64,000 bases of DNA from an uncultured Arcanobacterium sp. (GTDB lineage Bacteria; Actinomycetota; Actinomycetes; Actinomycetales; Actinomycetaceae), in NCBI GenBank assembly GCA_958428545.1, contig CAUAGM010000004.1, forward strand, positions 122,147-186,146, given 5' to 3'. Under the pieces are notes generated by a model. That model did not search any database. It saw only the letters and a list, made by a program, of their open reading frames with translations, and was not told the origin of the DNA. A program made the position numbers and the translations under genes. How positions within the stretch are numbered: the first letter of the stretch is position 1; every line of letters begins with the position of its first letter. This document shows, one piece after another, positions 1 to 8,487 of the stretch.

Positions 1-1023
1 CTGCACAATACCCAACGACGACACAGGAAGCGACGTCGCGGCAGCAAACTCCATCGCTAACTCCCGCAACTGTTCAACAAACGGCAACATCGACTGTTGA
101 GGAATCGACGTCACCTCAGGAACATTCCCATCCTCATCACGAGTAATACCCTTGACTGAACCCAACTGCCACGTCCACGACGCCTTAATCGCGCTCCACG
201 TCTCTTCATCAAGACCACGCAACAACAAACCAGGCGCTGTATACAACTCCGAGGAAATATCCATCCGCAACGCTGCCCGCACAGCACGATCCGTAATAGT
301 CATCACCGCACGGCTCACACGAGAACGCCCAAACGGTCGATCCAGCGACGGACGGAACGGCAAAGCCTCCATCGGTACACGCCCCAAACCATGCGAACGC
401 ACATCGCTCACAAACCAGCCACTCCCACGAGTCTCACACACAATCGCATCAAACGGCGTCAACAATGTAAGCCTTACAGGACGCTGATATTTATCAGTCG
501 CATTAACCAACAGCCCCGCACTAATCGCACGCCGAGAACGATCCCACACCGCGCTCGCCCACTGCGCAGAATGAGGCATCACAACAACCTCAGGCTCACC
601 CGACACAGTATCGCCAGGTGTTGTAGAAATAAATGCAACTGAATGAATCAACTCAGAAACAATCGCTTGCGGCAAATCAACATCGAAACGGTTATCTCGC
701 AAAATATCCGACAACTCGAAAGGATCTTCAGTACCAGACTTCGAAACCACACCATCCCACACACACCGCGACGCAAGAGAATGCACAGCTTTTTCTGGCC
801 AACACGACACAACCTCAAGACCACTCGCAATTTCCTCAGGAATAGCAATCCCAAGATTCTTCACATCAACATGCATATCCACATACTGTTGGCGCAACAC
901 ATTACGAGCCCACTTACGACTCCACACAGCAACCAGCTCATTAAGCACATCCTGTGCATCATCTGGCAACCCAGCAACACTAGAAGCCGCACATACCAGT
1001 GGCGTTTCACTATACATGTTCAT
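1..1023 (-). CDS. Phage portal protein, N-terminal part (cut by left window edge)
   Basis: The minus strand is open from an ATG at 1021-1023 to the left edge, 341 codons without a stop. The protein begins MNMYSETPLVCAASSVAGLP. Its length, content and place directly after the large terminase fit a phage portal of the SPP1 gp6-like type, the ring through which DNA enters the head. The start overlaps the terminase stop by four bases (ATGA, 1020-1023), which implies translational coupling in one packaging operon running leftwards. The C-terminal part and the head genes lie outside the window. The portal call rests mainly on gene order, because no single diagnostic motif is visible. Confidence 0.72.
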   Translation of the reverse strand, partial: MNMYSETPLVCAASSVAGLPDDAQDVLNELVAVWSRKWARNVLRQQYVDMHVDVKNLGIAIPEEIASGLEVVSCWPEKAVHSLASRCVWDGVVSKSGTEDPFELSDILRDNRFDVDLPQAIVSELIHSVAFISTTPGDTVSGEPEVVVMPHSAQWASAVWDRSRRAISAGLLVNATDKYQRPVRLTLLTPFDAIVCETRGSGWFVSDVRSHGLGRVPMEALPFRPSLDRPFGRSRVSRAVMTITDRAVRAALRMDISSELYTAPGLLLRGLDEETWSAIKASWTWQLGSVKGITRDEDGNVPEVTSIPQQSMLPFVEQLRELAMEFAAATSLPVSSLGIVQ

Positions 1024-2483
1024 ACCAATATCACCTGCTTTTTCCCAGGCTTGCGCCTATTCGCGCGCGCCGCCCACACGCCAACCGACAACGCCTCAAT
1101 CGGAGTCTCGTCACCGTCAATAACTGACGATTCCCATCCCCATGCACCATCACGCCCACGAGAACGCGCATCACACACAGCGACGGATGCGTCAAGCGCA
1201 TCATCAGCACTAGCAGCCCTAGGGCGAGTCAACGCCCCATCTTTAATTGCTTCCATTAGCATTTGACACGCTGTAACATACTCACGCGTGTTCACAATAT
1301 GCACCATGCGGGCAGGAACTCCACGATCGCTAAGCGCTTGCGCCAACACAGCCGACCCAGCCGCGCCAGCAAGCGCGATCATTCCAGTATCACGCCACCG
1401 CTCAGCAAGCCAATCAGCCACTGCTGCCACACCACTCTCGGTAGAACCCGTGAACGTCCCAATCAAATTAGCGTGCACACCATTCGGATGCTTGACCACA
1501 CCCACAATCGCTTGACGCTCCCCATCACGAGAAAAAGCAACAGCAAATGACCTCACACCAACGCCTGGCGGCTCCCCTATAGTAGACTCCCATAAACGCT
1601 CAGAAATAAGCCTGCTTGCCACGCCACACGTATCCCAAATACCTAATGCTTCCCGCCGAAAACTCTCATTCGACCCCAACTGTTTACGCATACGCAACAC
1701 AGATTCACGGCTCGTGCGATGCGGATACGACGGGTTAGCTTTCTCCAACTGCCGCCAATCCACATAGCCGACATCCCAATGATCTACCCCGCACTCAGGG
1801 TCGGCGCTAAACTCCACCCACAACGTATCTGGATCTCCTGACAATGCGGCATTACGCAACAGCGTGAACGCTTCACCAGGGTCTTTCGGACGCGGAGGAG
1901 TGCCCATATACAGCACAAGCCCATTAGTGGCAGCATTCGCCGCAGGAACCATATCCGACAGTGCAGATTCCGTTAAAATCTGAGCCTCATCAAAAATTTC
2001 TACATCAATCGACGCAAAACCACGCCCAAATCCCTGTTCACGAGCGCCAAACAAAATACGCGAACCATTAGCAAACTCAATAGCCTGCTTACCATTACCG
2101 CCACGCACCTGCCGAATAAACGGGACAACACTTGGATTACGTGCCATGCCCGATAACGACGCATACGTCTCGTCCGACGTGCGTGTACGGTGAGCCGTCC
2201 ACACCACAAACAAATTCTCATGGAGTAAACACATCGCAAACAACATCCACCCAACAAGATATGTTTTACCTACCTGCCGAGGAATAGACATACACGCGCC
2301 ACCAATACCAGCCGCATACACCCCATCACTACGCTTACCCAACAGAAGCGAACCTAACCCAGCCTGCCACGTATCAAACGTGATACCGAGCCGTTCACAC
2401 TGTTCCTCAACCACACCCCATCCAGTAGAGACAACACCATCAGGAATATGAAGAAAACTAGCAAGCTCAGATAGCTTGAGCAT
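1020..2483 (-). CDS. Phage terminase large subunit (packaging ATPase/nuclease)
   Basis: A 487-aa protein with a Walker A-like motif SIPRQVGKT near residues 66-74 and a Walker B motif VEIFDEAQ with the acidic pair near 165-166. This is the ATPase arrangement of TerL, which pumps phage DNA through the portal; a C-terminal nuclease domain is expected from the family. The frame stays open to 2531, but I prefer the ATG at 2481-2483 (MLKLSELASF) because it shortens the overlap with the small terminase from 65 to 17 bases. The stop is coupled by ATGA to the portal start. No frameshift or internal stop is seen, so this part of the prophage looks intact. Confidence 0.88.
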   Translation of the reverse strand: MLKLSELASFLHIPDGVVSTGWGVVEEQCERLGITFDTWQAGLGSLLLGKRSDGVYAAGIGGACMSIPRQVGKTYLVGWMLFAMCLLHENLFVVWTAHRTRTSDETYASLSGMARNPSVVPFIRQVRGGNGKQAIEFANGSRILFGAREQGFGRGFASIDVEIFDEAQILTESALSDMVPAANAATNGLVLYMGTPPRPKDPGEAFTLLRNAALSGDPDTLWVEFSADPECGVDHWDVGYVDWRQLEKANPSYPHRTSRESVLRMRKQLGSNESFRREALGIWDTCGVASRLISERLWESTIGEPPGVGVRSFAVAFSRDGERQAIVGVVKHPNGVHANLIGTFTGSTESGVAAVADWLAERWRDTGMIALAGAAGSAVLAQALSDRGVPARMVHIVNTREYVTACQMLMEAIKDGALTRPRAASADDALDASVAVCDARSRGRDGAWGWESSVIDGDETPIEALSVGVWAARANRRKPGKKQVILV

Positions 2484-2772
2484 CGAACGGGGAATCTTCG
2501 ACGATTTCAAGAACAACCGCCTCCTCCCCACGCGACGCTTTCACCTGCGCAATATCTTCCATAATTTCCCGCAGCCTCTTCGTTAAAGAAGCTAAATCCC
2601 TAGCCGAGGTACCTGAATCATCAATAGCTTTCGCTACCCTGTCACGCATCGTTTCCAACACACCAAGCTCATCATTGGCTTTCGCAGCACTCGAAACCTT
2701 CCGATATTTCACTTTTTTCTCTGAGCTCATCCCTCGTTTATCAGACTGCATTCTTGGAACCTGCTGAACCAT
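2467..2772 (-). CDS. Phage terminase small subunit
   Basis: A 101-aa, charged, largely helical protein (MVQQVPRMQSDKRGM...) placed directly before the large terminase, with which it overlaps. A GAAAGGAACG ribosome-binding site precedes the ATG at 2770-2772. Small terminases recognise the phage pac or cos site and recruit the large subunit. The call rests on position (HNH - TerS - TerL - portal order is common in actinophages), size and composition. The middle of the protein, roughly residues 35-75, looks like an extended helix typical of the oligomerisation region. Confidence 0.72.
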   Translation of the reverse strand: MVQQVPRMQSDKRGMSSEKKVKYRKVSSAAKANDELGVLETMRDRVAKAIDDSGTSARDLASLTKRLREIMEDIAQVKASRGEEAVVLEIVEDSPFDAQAI

Positions 2773-2955
2773 AAAATCACGTTCCTTTCACCCATAAATA
2801 GCGAAAACCAGCTCTAGATATTTCTCCCTAACAAAAACATGTATACGCATACACATACATATGCAGACGTGGAAAAACCTAGGGGAGATATCCCTATACC
2901 TCTGTGGTGGAGAGAGTTGCCATGGGGAGGGGGTATAGTCCCCACGGCTTTTTAT

Positions 2956-3258
2956 TCACCAGTTGATGTCTGTTGTTATGCGTGTGGCTCGATGGTGTCG
3001 TGCTTGTGGTGCCATGCGGTCGCGTTTGGATTGGTTGCAGCGTCGGCAGATGGTTTGCCCGTTGTCGAGTGTGTCTGCTCCGCCCCAGCGTGCTGGGATG
3101 ATGTGGTCGGCTTCTGCGCTTGCTGGTTCGCGTGAGTGTTCGTAGTCGAGGAGGATGCCACATAGTGGGCAGTGTGTGATGCCTGCGTTTTTGTCTCTTG
3201 TTATGACTTGTTTGCGGAAGTGTTTGTGTTTGGCTGTGCCTGTTCTGTTTGTGGGCAT
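2956..3258 (-). CDS. Phage HNH endonuclease
   Basis: A 100-aa protein with an HNH signature: a CPLCG zinc knuckle near residue 30, EADHIIPARWGG containing the catalytic His, then DNGQTICRRCNQSK with the second CxxC. HNH nucleases beside terminase genes help cut concatemeric phage DNA during packaging. The ATG at 3256-3258 follows an AAGGTG-type ribosome-binding site. The gene points the same way as the small terminase, about 180 bases away, and is the promoter-proximal gene of the packaging module. Confidence 0.87.
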   Translation of the reverse strand: MPTNRTGTAKHKHFRKQVITRDKNAGITHCPLCGILLDYEHSREPASAEADHIIPARWGGADTLDNGQTICRRCNQSKRDRMAPQARHHRATRITTDINW

Positions 3259-3713
3259 GGTGTCACCTTCTTTGGTGTGGTGTTTTCATACTGGGAATAG
3301 TGTCTACTTTCAATAGTGTCTGTATTTTTCTCAGTGATCGCGAGCATGATAGTAGTGCGTAGCGGTGTAGTGCTTTAGTTTTGTTTTGGTAGGATCGAGG
3401 CTTGTCATGGAGTGGCATGAGTTGTATCGCCTTAAACAAACATTTTATGGAGCATTGTGTATGCGAGATCTTTTAAGCGCGCATAGAGAGGTTTTGCTCT
3501 TTCTAAGGAGTTGAACCTTACACGCACCTCGCATAAGGGGCGTGGCAACCGTGCGAAAGACCCCTGCGCGCCTAACACCATGACGCGCAGATATTCACCA
3601 CACAAAGAGATAGGCAATTGGATACAATTACCCACACCAAATATTACCACTACATATAGTGGTAATAAAATATTGGCACACAATATATAGTGTTCGCATG
3701 TATTGTGGCATAT
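3259..3713. other. Divergent intergenic region between the two HNH genes
   Basis: No convincing gene is seen in these 455 bases, which separate leftward packaging genes from a rightward phage pair and so should hold promoters for both. Visible structures are a perfect 11-base inverted repeat at 3642-3667 (4-base spacer) just before the rightward HNH gene, and a tRNA T-arm-like hairpin on the minus strand at 3504-3520. A 99-codon minus-strand frame at 3432-3731 shows no family features and has no ribosome-binding site. Confidence 0.5.
3642..3667. promoter_or_regulatory. Perfect inverted repeat, candidate operator
   Basis: Two 11-base arms (TATTACCACTA and TAGTGGTAATA) are separated by four bases, 47 bases before the likely start of the rightward HNH gene. 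The AT-rich, perfectly symmetric form is typical of a phage repressor or autoregulator site. There is no T-run on the + strand, so I favour an operator over a terminator. Confidence 0.4.
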
Positions 3714-3995
3714 ATGATATGGAAGAAACACTCGCGCCGCCGCAGCGAACTCCCCGCCAACTGGGAAACACTCCGCCGTGCCGTATTCACGCGAGACAAC
3801 TACCGATGCGTTCTATGCGGGCAACCAGCCACTGACTGCGACCATATCGGCGACCGACACGACCACACATTCACCAACCTACGCGCCCTATGCCACACCT
3901 GCCACAAACAACGCACCAGCCAGCAAGGCGGCAGCGCCCCACGCCACCTAAAACTCCGCAAAAACAACCCAGAAAGGCACCCCGCATACCAATGA
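3714..3995 (+). CDS. Second HNH endonuclease, phage-associated
   Basis: About 93 aa from the ATG at 3714 (MIWKKHSRRRSELP). The HNH fold is shown by YRCVLCG, then DCDHIGDRHDH with the catalytic His region and NLRALCHTCHKQR with the closing CxxC. Opposite orientation to the packaging HNH at 2956-3258 and different sequence, so it is not a recent duplicate. No clear ribosome-binding site precedes 3714; a TTG or GTG further upstream (open to 3690) is possible. The stop overlaps the next gene's start by ATGA. Confidence 0.75.
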   Translation: MIWKKHSRRRSELPANWETLRRAVFTRDNYRCVLCGQPATDCDHIGDRHDHTFTNLRALCHTCHKQRTSQQGGSAPRHLKLRKNNPERHPAYQ

Positions 3996-4732
3996 CCCAC
4001 ACATACCCCATCGACCGCGCCCACAGCGCGCTCACCACCATTCAACACCTCCTCCCCCACTGGGAAACCAACCAGCAAATACGCGAAACATCAGACGGCA
4101 CCCACACTGCCGCATCATCACCAGACCACCTCCCGTACGGGCTCGATAAAACACTCGACACCGACACCCACACCGCCACCTACAGCGGCGCACTATCCAA
4201 ACTCGCCACCATCACACACCAATGGGAAACACGCATAGGAATCACACCCCACACACAATCCCGTAGCGCCACCACGTACGCAGGACGCTGCCTCACCTAC
4301 CTCCCCTCCGCCTACCGCGCAAGCACCCCCACACAATGGAACAACGACACACTCACCCTCGAACAACTCGCCCGTGACACCATCACCCACACAGGCAGAC
4401 ACCCAAAAACACTCACCCACCCCTGCCTCAACTGCCACACACCACTCGAACAACCCTACACAGACGACGGACTACTCGACATATACCTATGCCCACACTG
4501 CGAGAACTATTGGACACCCGACCACTACCTCACACTCGCCAAAGCCCTCGCCGCCTACAGCACCACCGACTGCCTCGTCACCCAACAACAAGCAGCAGAC
4601 ATACTCGGCACCAACCGCGCCACCATCACCACCCGCATCTGCCGCCACAACATCAAACCAATCAGCGGACGAGGACACAACAAAAAATACCGACTCTCAG
4701 ACCTCAAAAACACACCACCGCGAGCACAATAA
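3992..4732 (+). CDS. Phage protein with zinc ribbon and C-terminal helix-turn-helix
   Basis: A 246-aa protein whose ATG at 3992 overlaps the HNH stop (ATGA), so the two are coupled. Around residues 145-175 two CxxC pairs (PCLNC and LCPHC) form a zinc ribbon. The last about 55 residues (LVTQQQAADILGTNRATITT...RYRLSDL) look like an excisionase/MerR-type helix-turn-helix that reads a DNA element. The N-terminal half is Thr/His-rich and unrecognised. I infer a phage DNA-binding regulator or packaging accessory; the exact role is unknown. Confidence 0.6.
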   Translation: MTHTYPIDRAHSALTTIQHLLPHWETNQQIRETSDGTHTAASSPDHLPYGLDKTLDTDTHTATYSGALSKLATITHQWETRIGITPHTQSRSATTYAGRCLTYLPSAYRASTPTQWNNDTLTLEQLARDTITHTGRHPKTLTHPCLNCHTPLEQPYTDDGLLDIYLCPHCENYWTPDHYLTLAKALAAYSTTDCLVTQQQAADILGTNRATITTRICRHNIKPISGRGHNKKYRLSDLKNTPPRAQ

Positions 4733-4795
4733 CTCACCCTCCCCACACCCCAAAAAAAGGGGGAGCAAAAGGGGGAGCAACCGCCACAATAAGAA

Positions 4796-4831
4796 AACCG
4801 CTTGACTACTTTTCCTTGCAATCAAGCGGTT
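4796..4831 (-). terminator. Intrinsic terminator of tRNA-Pro
   Basis: A 10-bp stem (AACCGCTTGA / TCAAGCGGTT) with a 16-base loop. On the minus strand it follows tRNA-Pro by 7 bases and runs into TTTTCTTATT. It also closes the rightward phage pair on the other strand. Confidence 0.8.
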
Positions 4832-4838
4832 CTCTTTG

Positions 4839-4911
4839 TCGGGGTAGCGGGACTTGAACCCACGGCCTCCCGCTCCCAAAGCGGGCGCGCTACCAACTGC
4901 GCCATACCCCG
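4839..4911 (-). tRNA. tRNA-Pro(TGG)
   Basis: A cloverleaf of 73 nt on the minus strand: acceptor CGGGGTA/TACCCCG with A73, T-arm GTGGGTTCAAGTCCCGC, anticodon stem CCCGC/GCGGG around the loop TTTGGGA, giving anticodon TGG. CCA is not encoded. The gene marks the end of the prophage-like segment and could be the integration target, but no duplicated 3' end is seen in the window. Confidence 0.95.
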
Positions 4912-5046
4912 TAGTGCAACGAAAGGAAGACTACCACTTATTGAGGCAACAGAGCAAATAACATATCTCACTGTAATTTCTCCCTTGCTTTATTTCCCCA
5001 AAAGGATTTTTCTTGCTAAGATTTAAGCGCTGGCATAGCTGGCTAT

Positions 5047-5120
5047 GCGAATGTAGCTCAATGGTAGAGCCTCTGCCTTCCAAGCAGATTACGCGGGTTC
5101 GATTCCCGTCATTCGCTCCA
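5047..5120 (+). tRNA. tRNA-Gly(TCC), CCA encoded
   Basis: Acceptor GCGAATG/CATTCGC, D-arm GTAGCTCAATGGTAGAGC, anticodon stem TCTGC/GCAGA around CTTCCAA (anticodon TCC), T-arm GCGGGTTCGATTCCCGT, discriminator T and an encoded CCA at 5118-5120. Confidence 0.95.
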
Positions 5121-5493
5121 CTGACGAATCTGTTATTGGGAAATGTGCAGATACCTACAACATTCGCTCCGCCGCAACAGCGTATACCGCATTCACTTGT
5201 ACCTCAGTAAAAATCACATCTACTACAAATAGTTCCCGATATGCGGCTTGTCGCCATCAAAGCATCGATACGAGGCTGCCGCCAAGCTGCTCAGCCACAA
5301 AAGTTTTCAAACTACCCGAAGTTTTGCAGACGAAACGATAATAGCTCCCCAGCGATGCAGTAAAACCAGTAACTCTCAGCACATACACGAAAACACATAT
5401 ACAAAAATGACCCCACTCCACTTAGCAGGGTCATTCAGTTTTCAGAAAGGCCGCAATCAACGAAGATCGGCGTGATCGATAAAGACCAGAAAA
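5121..5493. other. Intergenic stretch after tRNA-Gly with a possible integrase scar
   Basis: No intact gene. A frame at 5233-5412 contains a short stretch (AAAKLLSHKSFQTTRSFADE) that resembles the C-terminal end of tyrosine recombinases, where the motif normally ends in a catalytic Tyr; Phe stands there here. It is bounded by a stop at 5230-5232 and has no upstream domain. The rpmF terminator occupies 5406-5435. Confidence 0.3.
5406..5435 (-). terminator. rpmF terminator
   Basis: An 8-bp stem (AATGACCC/GGGTCATT) with a 14-base loop, followed on the minus strand by TTTTTGT. It lies about 60 bases past the rpmF stop. Confidence 0.75.
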
Positions 5494-5664
5494 TCAGTCG
5501 AGATCGAGAAGACCTTTCTGTGCAGCTTTAGCAAGACGACGAGGAATACGAACCTCGCCACCGCCGATTGCCTTCACCGTTTGGAGATCAGTGAGTTTTG
5601 CCTTCCACTGAGCACGGCGAGAGCGGGTGTTGCTGCGAGACATCTTTCGCTTTGGAACTGGCAT
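5494..5664 (-). CDS. rpmF: 50S ribosomal protein L32
   Basis: A 56-aa basic protein beginning [20 protein letters not shown] and ending in [18 protein letters not shown], the standard bL32 pattern (MAVPKRKxSRxxTRxRRxxWK). It belongs to the large ribosomal subunit near the peptidyl-transferase centre. The zinc-binding cysteines of some L32 paralogues are absent, so this is the zinc-independent form. The ATG at 5662-5664 is preceded by GGCGGAGGA. It stands alone, with its own terminator. Confidence 0.95.
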   Translation of the reverse strand: MPVPKRKMSRSNTRSRRAQWKAKLTDLQTVKAIGGGEVRIPRRLAKAAQKGLLDLD

Positions 5665-5847
5665 TCCTCCGCCCCTTTCGTATAATCGCGAGCTCTATGC
5701 CCGCTAAGTTTGGGATTTCACGTTTGCCATATGCCTCTACGGCATACATAAACGCACAGACCAATACTTTAGCGCGCCCGTAGAAAAATATCCATTTCCA
5801 TCTGGCTCATTGTGCCCAATACCACCAGAAAGCAGCATAATAGAGTT

Positions 5848-6513
5848 ATGAATGACGATTCGATACTCATGCTCGCTGCCAACACATCGGTTCGCCGCGA
5901 ACTTGAGATTAAACGCTCCAAGTTTATCGCAACCGCCGCAAGAAGCGAATCTATAGAAGAGGCGCGTACCTTTATTGACGAGATACGAAGCGAATTTCCC
6001 GATGCCCGCCACCATTGCACTGCTTTTTCCGTAACGCTTCCATACTCCTCACATCCAGTCCTTCATTCTTCTGACGATGGTGAGCCTTCTGGCACAGCAG
6101 GCCGCCCCATGCTTGACGTTCTCATTGGCAGCTGCATTTCCAATATATGCGTAGTCGTCACGCGCTATTTCGGCGGCACTCTCCTCGGAACAGGCGGTTT
6201 AGTGCGTGCATACTCTGATGCCGTACGCGCCGCACTGCAGGCTGCTCCTCTCGTGCGAACTCAGCAGGCACACGTCTTTTCTGTCTCTCTGCCACATGCT
6301 ACAGCAGGAAAATTCGAGGCAGACATACGAGCATTGAGCTATAACGTCACCTCCGTTGATTACGAATCCGCGCACGCAATTGTCCGCTGTGCCGTCACGC
6401 CCGCACAGCTCAGCGCATTTCTTGCTGACGTTGCAGCGCTCACTACTGGAGAAGGCACACCGATAGATGAGGGGCAAATCACATATGAGTATCCCATCTC
6501 TCCGCTTGCATGA
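5848..6513 (+). CDS. YigZ/IMPACT family protein
   Basis: A 221-aa protein. The N-terminal IMPACT domain shows ELEIKRSKFIATAARSESIEEA, the HHCTAF and SSDDGEPSGTAGRPML motifs and VVVTRYFGGTLLGTGGLVRAYSDA, all conserved in UPF0029. A C-terminal DUF1949-like half follows. Family members bind ribosomes or nucleic acids and are linked to translation control; the bacterial biochemical role is not settled. I chose the ATG at 5848 (MNDDSILML) over 5812 because conservation begins just after it. It stands alone before the cysK leader region. Confidence 0.88.
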   Translation: MNDDSILMLAANTSVRRELEIKRSKFIATAARSESIEEARTFIDEIRSEFPDARHHCTAFSVTLPYSSHPVLHSSDDGEPSGTAGRPMLDVLIGSCISNICVVVTRYFGGTLLGTGGLVRAYSDAVRAALQAAPLVRTQQAHVFSVSLPHATAGKFEADIRALSYNVTSVDYESAHAIVRCAVTPAQLSAFLADVAALTTGEGTPIDEGQITYEYPISPLA

Positions 6514-6624
6514 AACATAGAAAGCCGCGTAAATTATTCACAAGAAAGAAAGTTTAATAATAAACTTTTCCACGTATGACGATGCGAGCACGTATCTCAC
6601 ATATGTATATTGAGAGGAGTAGCA

Positions 6625-6675
6625 ATGTTTGCACACACCTACATGGCCACTCCCGCTTTCTGTTTGTGTCTCTAG
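6625..6675 (+). CDS. Candidate cysteine-sensing leader peptide (16 codons)
   Basis: A GAGAGGAG ribosome-binding site (6612-6619) precedes an ATG that opens MFAHTYMATPAFCLCL, with two Cys codons (TGT at 6661 and 6667) among the last four sense codons and a TAG stop at 6673-6675. It lies upstream of cysK, whose product makes cysteine. Cys-rich short upstream frames acting as cysteine attenuators have been described in mycobacteria; here the role is inferred from position, codon content and the hairpin that begins at the stop codon. Confidence 0.55.
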   Translation: MFAHTYMATPAFCLCL

Positions 6676-6723
6676 GACGCCGGCCTTAGTTTTGTGCGCG
6701 TTTTGCGTATGCACGGCGTCCTA
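6673..6723 (+). promoter_or_regulatory. Hairpin overlapping the leader-peptide stop, candidate cysK attenuator
   Basis: A perfect 10-bp stem (TAGGACGCCG at 6673-6682, CGGCGTCCTA at 6714-6723) with a 31-base loop. The left arm starts exactly at the leader stop, so a ribosome stalled on the Cys codons would cover it and prevent pairing. No long T-run follows, so termination could be Rho-dependent or the hairpin may act on RNA stability. Confidence 0.5.
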
Positions 6724-6882
6724 AATCTGCTCTTGACGCGTCTTTAGATGCTCGTGATATCTCTTGAGGGCCACATTTCCTCGCACTAATCACATACACA
6801 GACGCATCACGCACTAAAGAACACTAAAACACTAAAGAAGCCACGCATACTGGCTAGCAAACAACAATCTTAAGGAGAAAAA

Positions 6883-7818
6883 ATGACCCTCTATTCATCA
6901 ATGACAGAAATCACTGGCAATACCCCCCTTCTGCGTTTTAATCGCCTCCCTAAAGATTCACAGGCAAACATCTTTGGAAAACTCGAATTCTATAACCCAG
7001 CATCATCAGTAAAAGATCGTATCGGCGTGGCAATTGTAGACGCTGCGGAAAAAGCAGGAGCCCTGAAGCCAGGAGGAACAATCGTAGAAGCAACCTCTGG
7101 CAACACTGGAATTGCTCTAGCCTGGGTCGGAGCTGCACGCGGATATAAAGTAATTCTCACCATGCCCTCATCGATGAGCAAAGAACGCCGTGCATTGCTT
7201 CGCGGTTTCGGAGCTGAGCTAGTCCTCACCGAACCCTCTAAAGGTATGCAGGGAGCTGTAGCTAAAGCAGAAGAAATCGTCACTGCACAACCAAATGCTA
7301 TTTTAGCTTCCCAGTTTAAAAACGAAGCAAACCCAGCAATTCACGAAGCCACCACTGGACCAGAAATCTGGAAAGATCTTGACGGAAAGGTAGACGCCTT
7401 CGTCAGCGCTTTCGGCACAGGCGGCACAATCTCTGGAGTCGGGCATTTCTTACGCAAGAAAAACCCAGATATCTATATTGCAGCCGTCGAACCGAGCGAT
7501 TCTCCTCTGCTCTCCCAAGGAAAAGCAGGCTCACACAAAATACAGGGTATCGGTGCGAATTTCGTACCGCACACTCTCGATACTTCTATCTACGATGAAA
7601 TCATCACAGCAGAATTTGATGACGCTCTTCAGACAGCTCGTCAAGCAGCGCACGAGGAAGGCGTACTAGCAGGGCTTTCTGGCGGCGCAGCTATCTGGGC
7701 TGCTCTAGAACTCGGCAAGCGCCCTGAGTTCGCAGGAAAAAATATCGTGACGATAGTGCCCGATTTCGGCGAACGCTACGTAAGTACCGCTCTCTTTGAA
7801 GGCTTTGTGCAGGAGTAA
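6883..7818 (+). CDS. cysK: Cysteine synthase A (O-acetylserine sulfhydrylase)
   Basis: A 311-aa PLP enzyme that joins O-acetylserine and sulfide to cysteine in the cytoplasm. Visible motifs: [11 protein letters not shown] with the Schiff-base Lys near 43, [11 protein letters not shown] (substrate/PLP loop), [13 protein letters not shown] (PLP phosphate loop) and [11 protein letters not shown] near the C-terminus. The ATG follows AAGGAGAAAAA. The partner serine acetyltransferase starts 49 bases downstream (or 7 bases with the earlier ATG), so the two form a cysteine biosynthesis operon preceded by the candidate cysteine leader. Confidence 0.96.
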   Translation: MTLYSSMTEITGNTPLLRFNRLPKDSQANIFGKLEFYNPASSVKDRIGVAIVDAAEKAGALKPGGTIVEATSGNTGIALAWVGAARGYKVILTMPSSMSKERRALLRGFGAELVLTEPSKGMQGAVAKAEEIVTAQPNAILASQFKNEANPAIHEATTGPEIWKDLDGKVDAFVSAFGTGGTISGVGHFLRKKNPDIYIAAVEPSDSPLLSQGKAGSHKIQGIGANFVPHTLDTSIYDEIITAEFDDALQTARQAAHEEGVLAGLSGGAAIWAALELGKRPEFAGKNIVTIVPDFGERYVSTALFEGFVQE

Positions 7819-7867
7819 TACACACATGGCGCTTGGCAGCAAAGCAACGAGAAGTAAGATAGGCACT

Positions 7868-8443
7868 ATGGTCGATGTCACATCCCTCTATTCAGAACTT
7901 AAAGAAGATTTGCACGCAGCATTACGCAACGATCCAGCTGCGCGATCTGCTTTAGAAGTTGCATTGATCTATCCAGGTGTTCACGCAGTATGGGCGTACC
8001 GTCTCGCCCATCGAATGTGGAAAAAGAACGATCATCTTAAGCTGCCTGCGCGTATTCTCTCGCAAGTTACACGCGCAATCACCGGCATTGAAATCCATCC
8101 AGGAGCAACTCTTGGGCGGCGCCTATTTATCGATCATGGCATGGGGGTGGTGATCGGAGAAACCGCCGAAGTGGGCGAAGACGTGACGATTTATCACGGA
8201 ACGACGCTCGGCGGCACCACCCTCAACAAAGGCAAGCGTCACCCTACTGTTGGTTCAAACGTCGTGATCGGATCGGGAGCGAAAGTGCTGGGCAATATTA
8301 CCATTGGTGACGGCGCTCAAATCGGCGCAAATGCTGTAGTAGTTAAAGACGTCCCAGCCCGCAATATCGCCGTCGGTATTCCTGCCTGTAATCGGCAAGC
8401 CGCCAACACAACATCACATATCGACCCCGCGATATATATCTAG
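7868..8443 (+). CDS. cysE: Serine O-acetyltransferase
   Basis: A 191-aa left-handed beta-helix acetyltransferase that makes O-acetylserine from serine and acetyl-CoA. The N-terminal helical domain ([20 protein letters not shown]) is followed by hexapeptide repeats with [20 protein letters not shown] (catalytic His), [20 protein letters not shown] and [22 protein letters not shown] chose the ATG at 7868 because conservation begins there. An ATG at 7826 has a better-placed AGGAG and would add 14 residues. It probably channels product to CysK in a cysteine synthase complex, and would share the upstream cysteine control. Confidence 0.94.
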   Translation: MVDVTSLYSELKEDLHAALRNDPAARSALEVALIYPGVHAVWAYRLAHRMWKKNDHLKLPARILSQVTRAITGIEIHPGATLGRRLFIDHGMGVVIGETAEVGEDVTIYHGTTLGGTTLNKGKRHPTVGSNVVIGSGAKVLGNITIGDGAQIGANAVVVKDVPARNIAVGIPACNRQAANTTSHIDPAIYI

Positions 8444-8487
8444 GTATTACTAGGTATTACTGGCAAAAAGTACGCGGCATACACGCT

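Larger units (their letters stand above)
6514..6882. other. cysK leader region
   Basis: The 369 bases between yigZ and cysK hold a candidate cysteine leader peptide (6625-6675) and a 10-bp stem overlapping its end (6673-6723), described separately. The remaining about 160 bases before cysK carry no further gene; an AAGGAG ribosome-binding site sits at 6872-6877. Confidence 0.6.

Noticed and set aside
3640..3670. Likeness of AATATTACC in the inverted repeat to the TAATATTAC nick site of rolling-circle replicons
   Set aside because: The motif lies in the stem, not in a hairpin loop, and no Rep gene is nearby.
3432..3731. A 99-codon minus-strand frame in the phage divergent region
   Set aside because: No ribosome-binding site or motif; it covers the inverted repeat and the T-arm-like element, which explain the sequence better.
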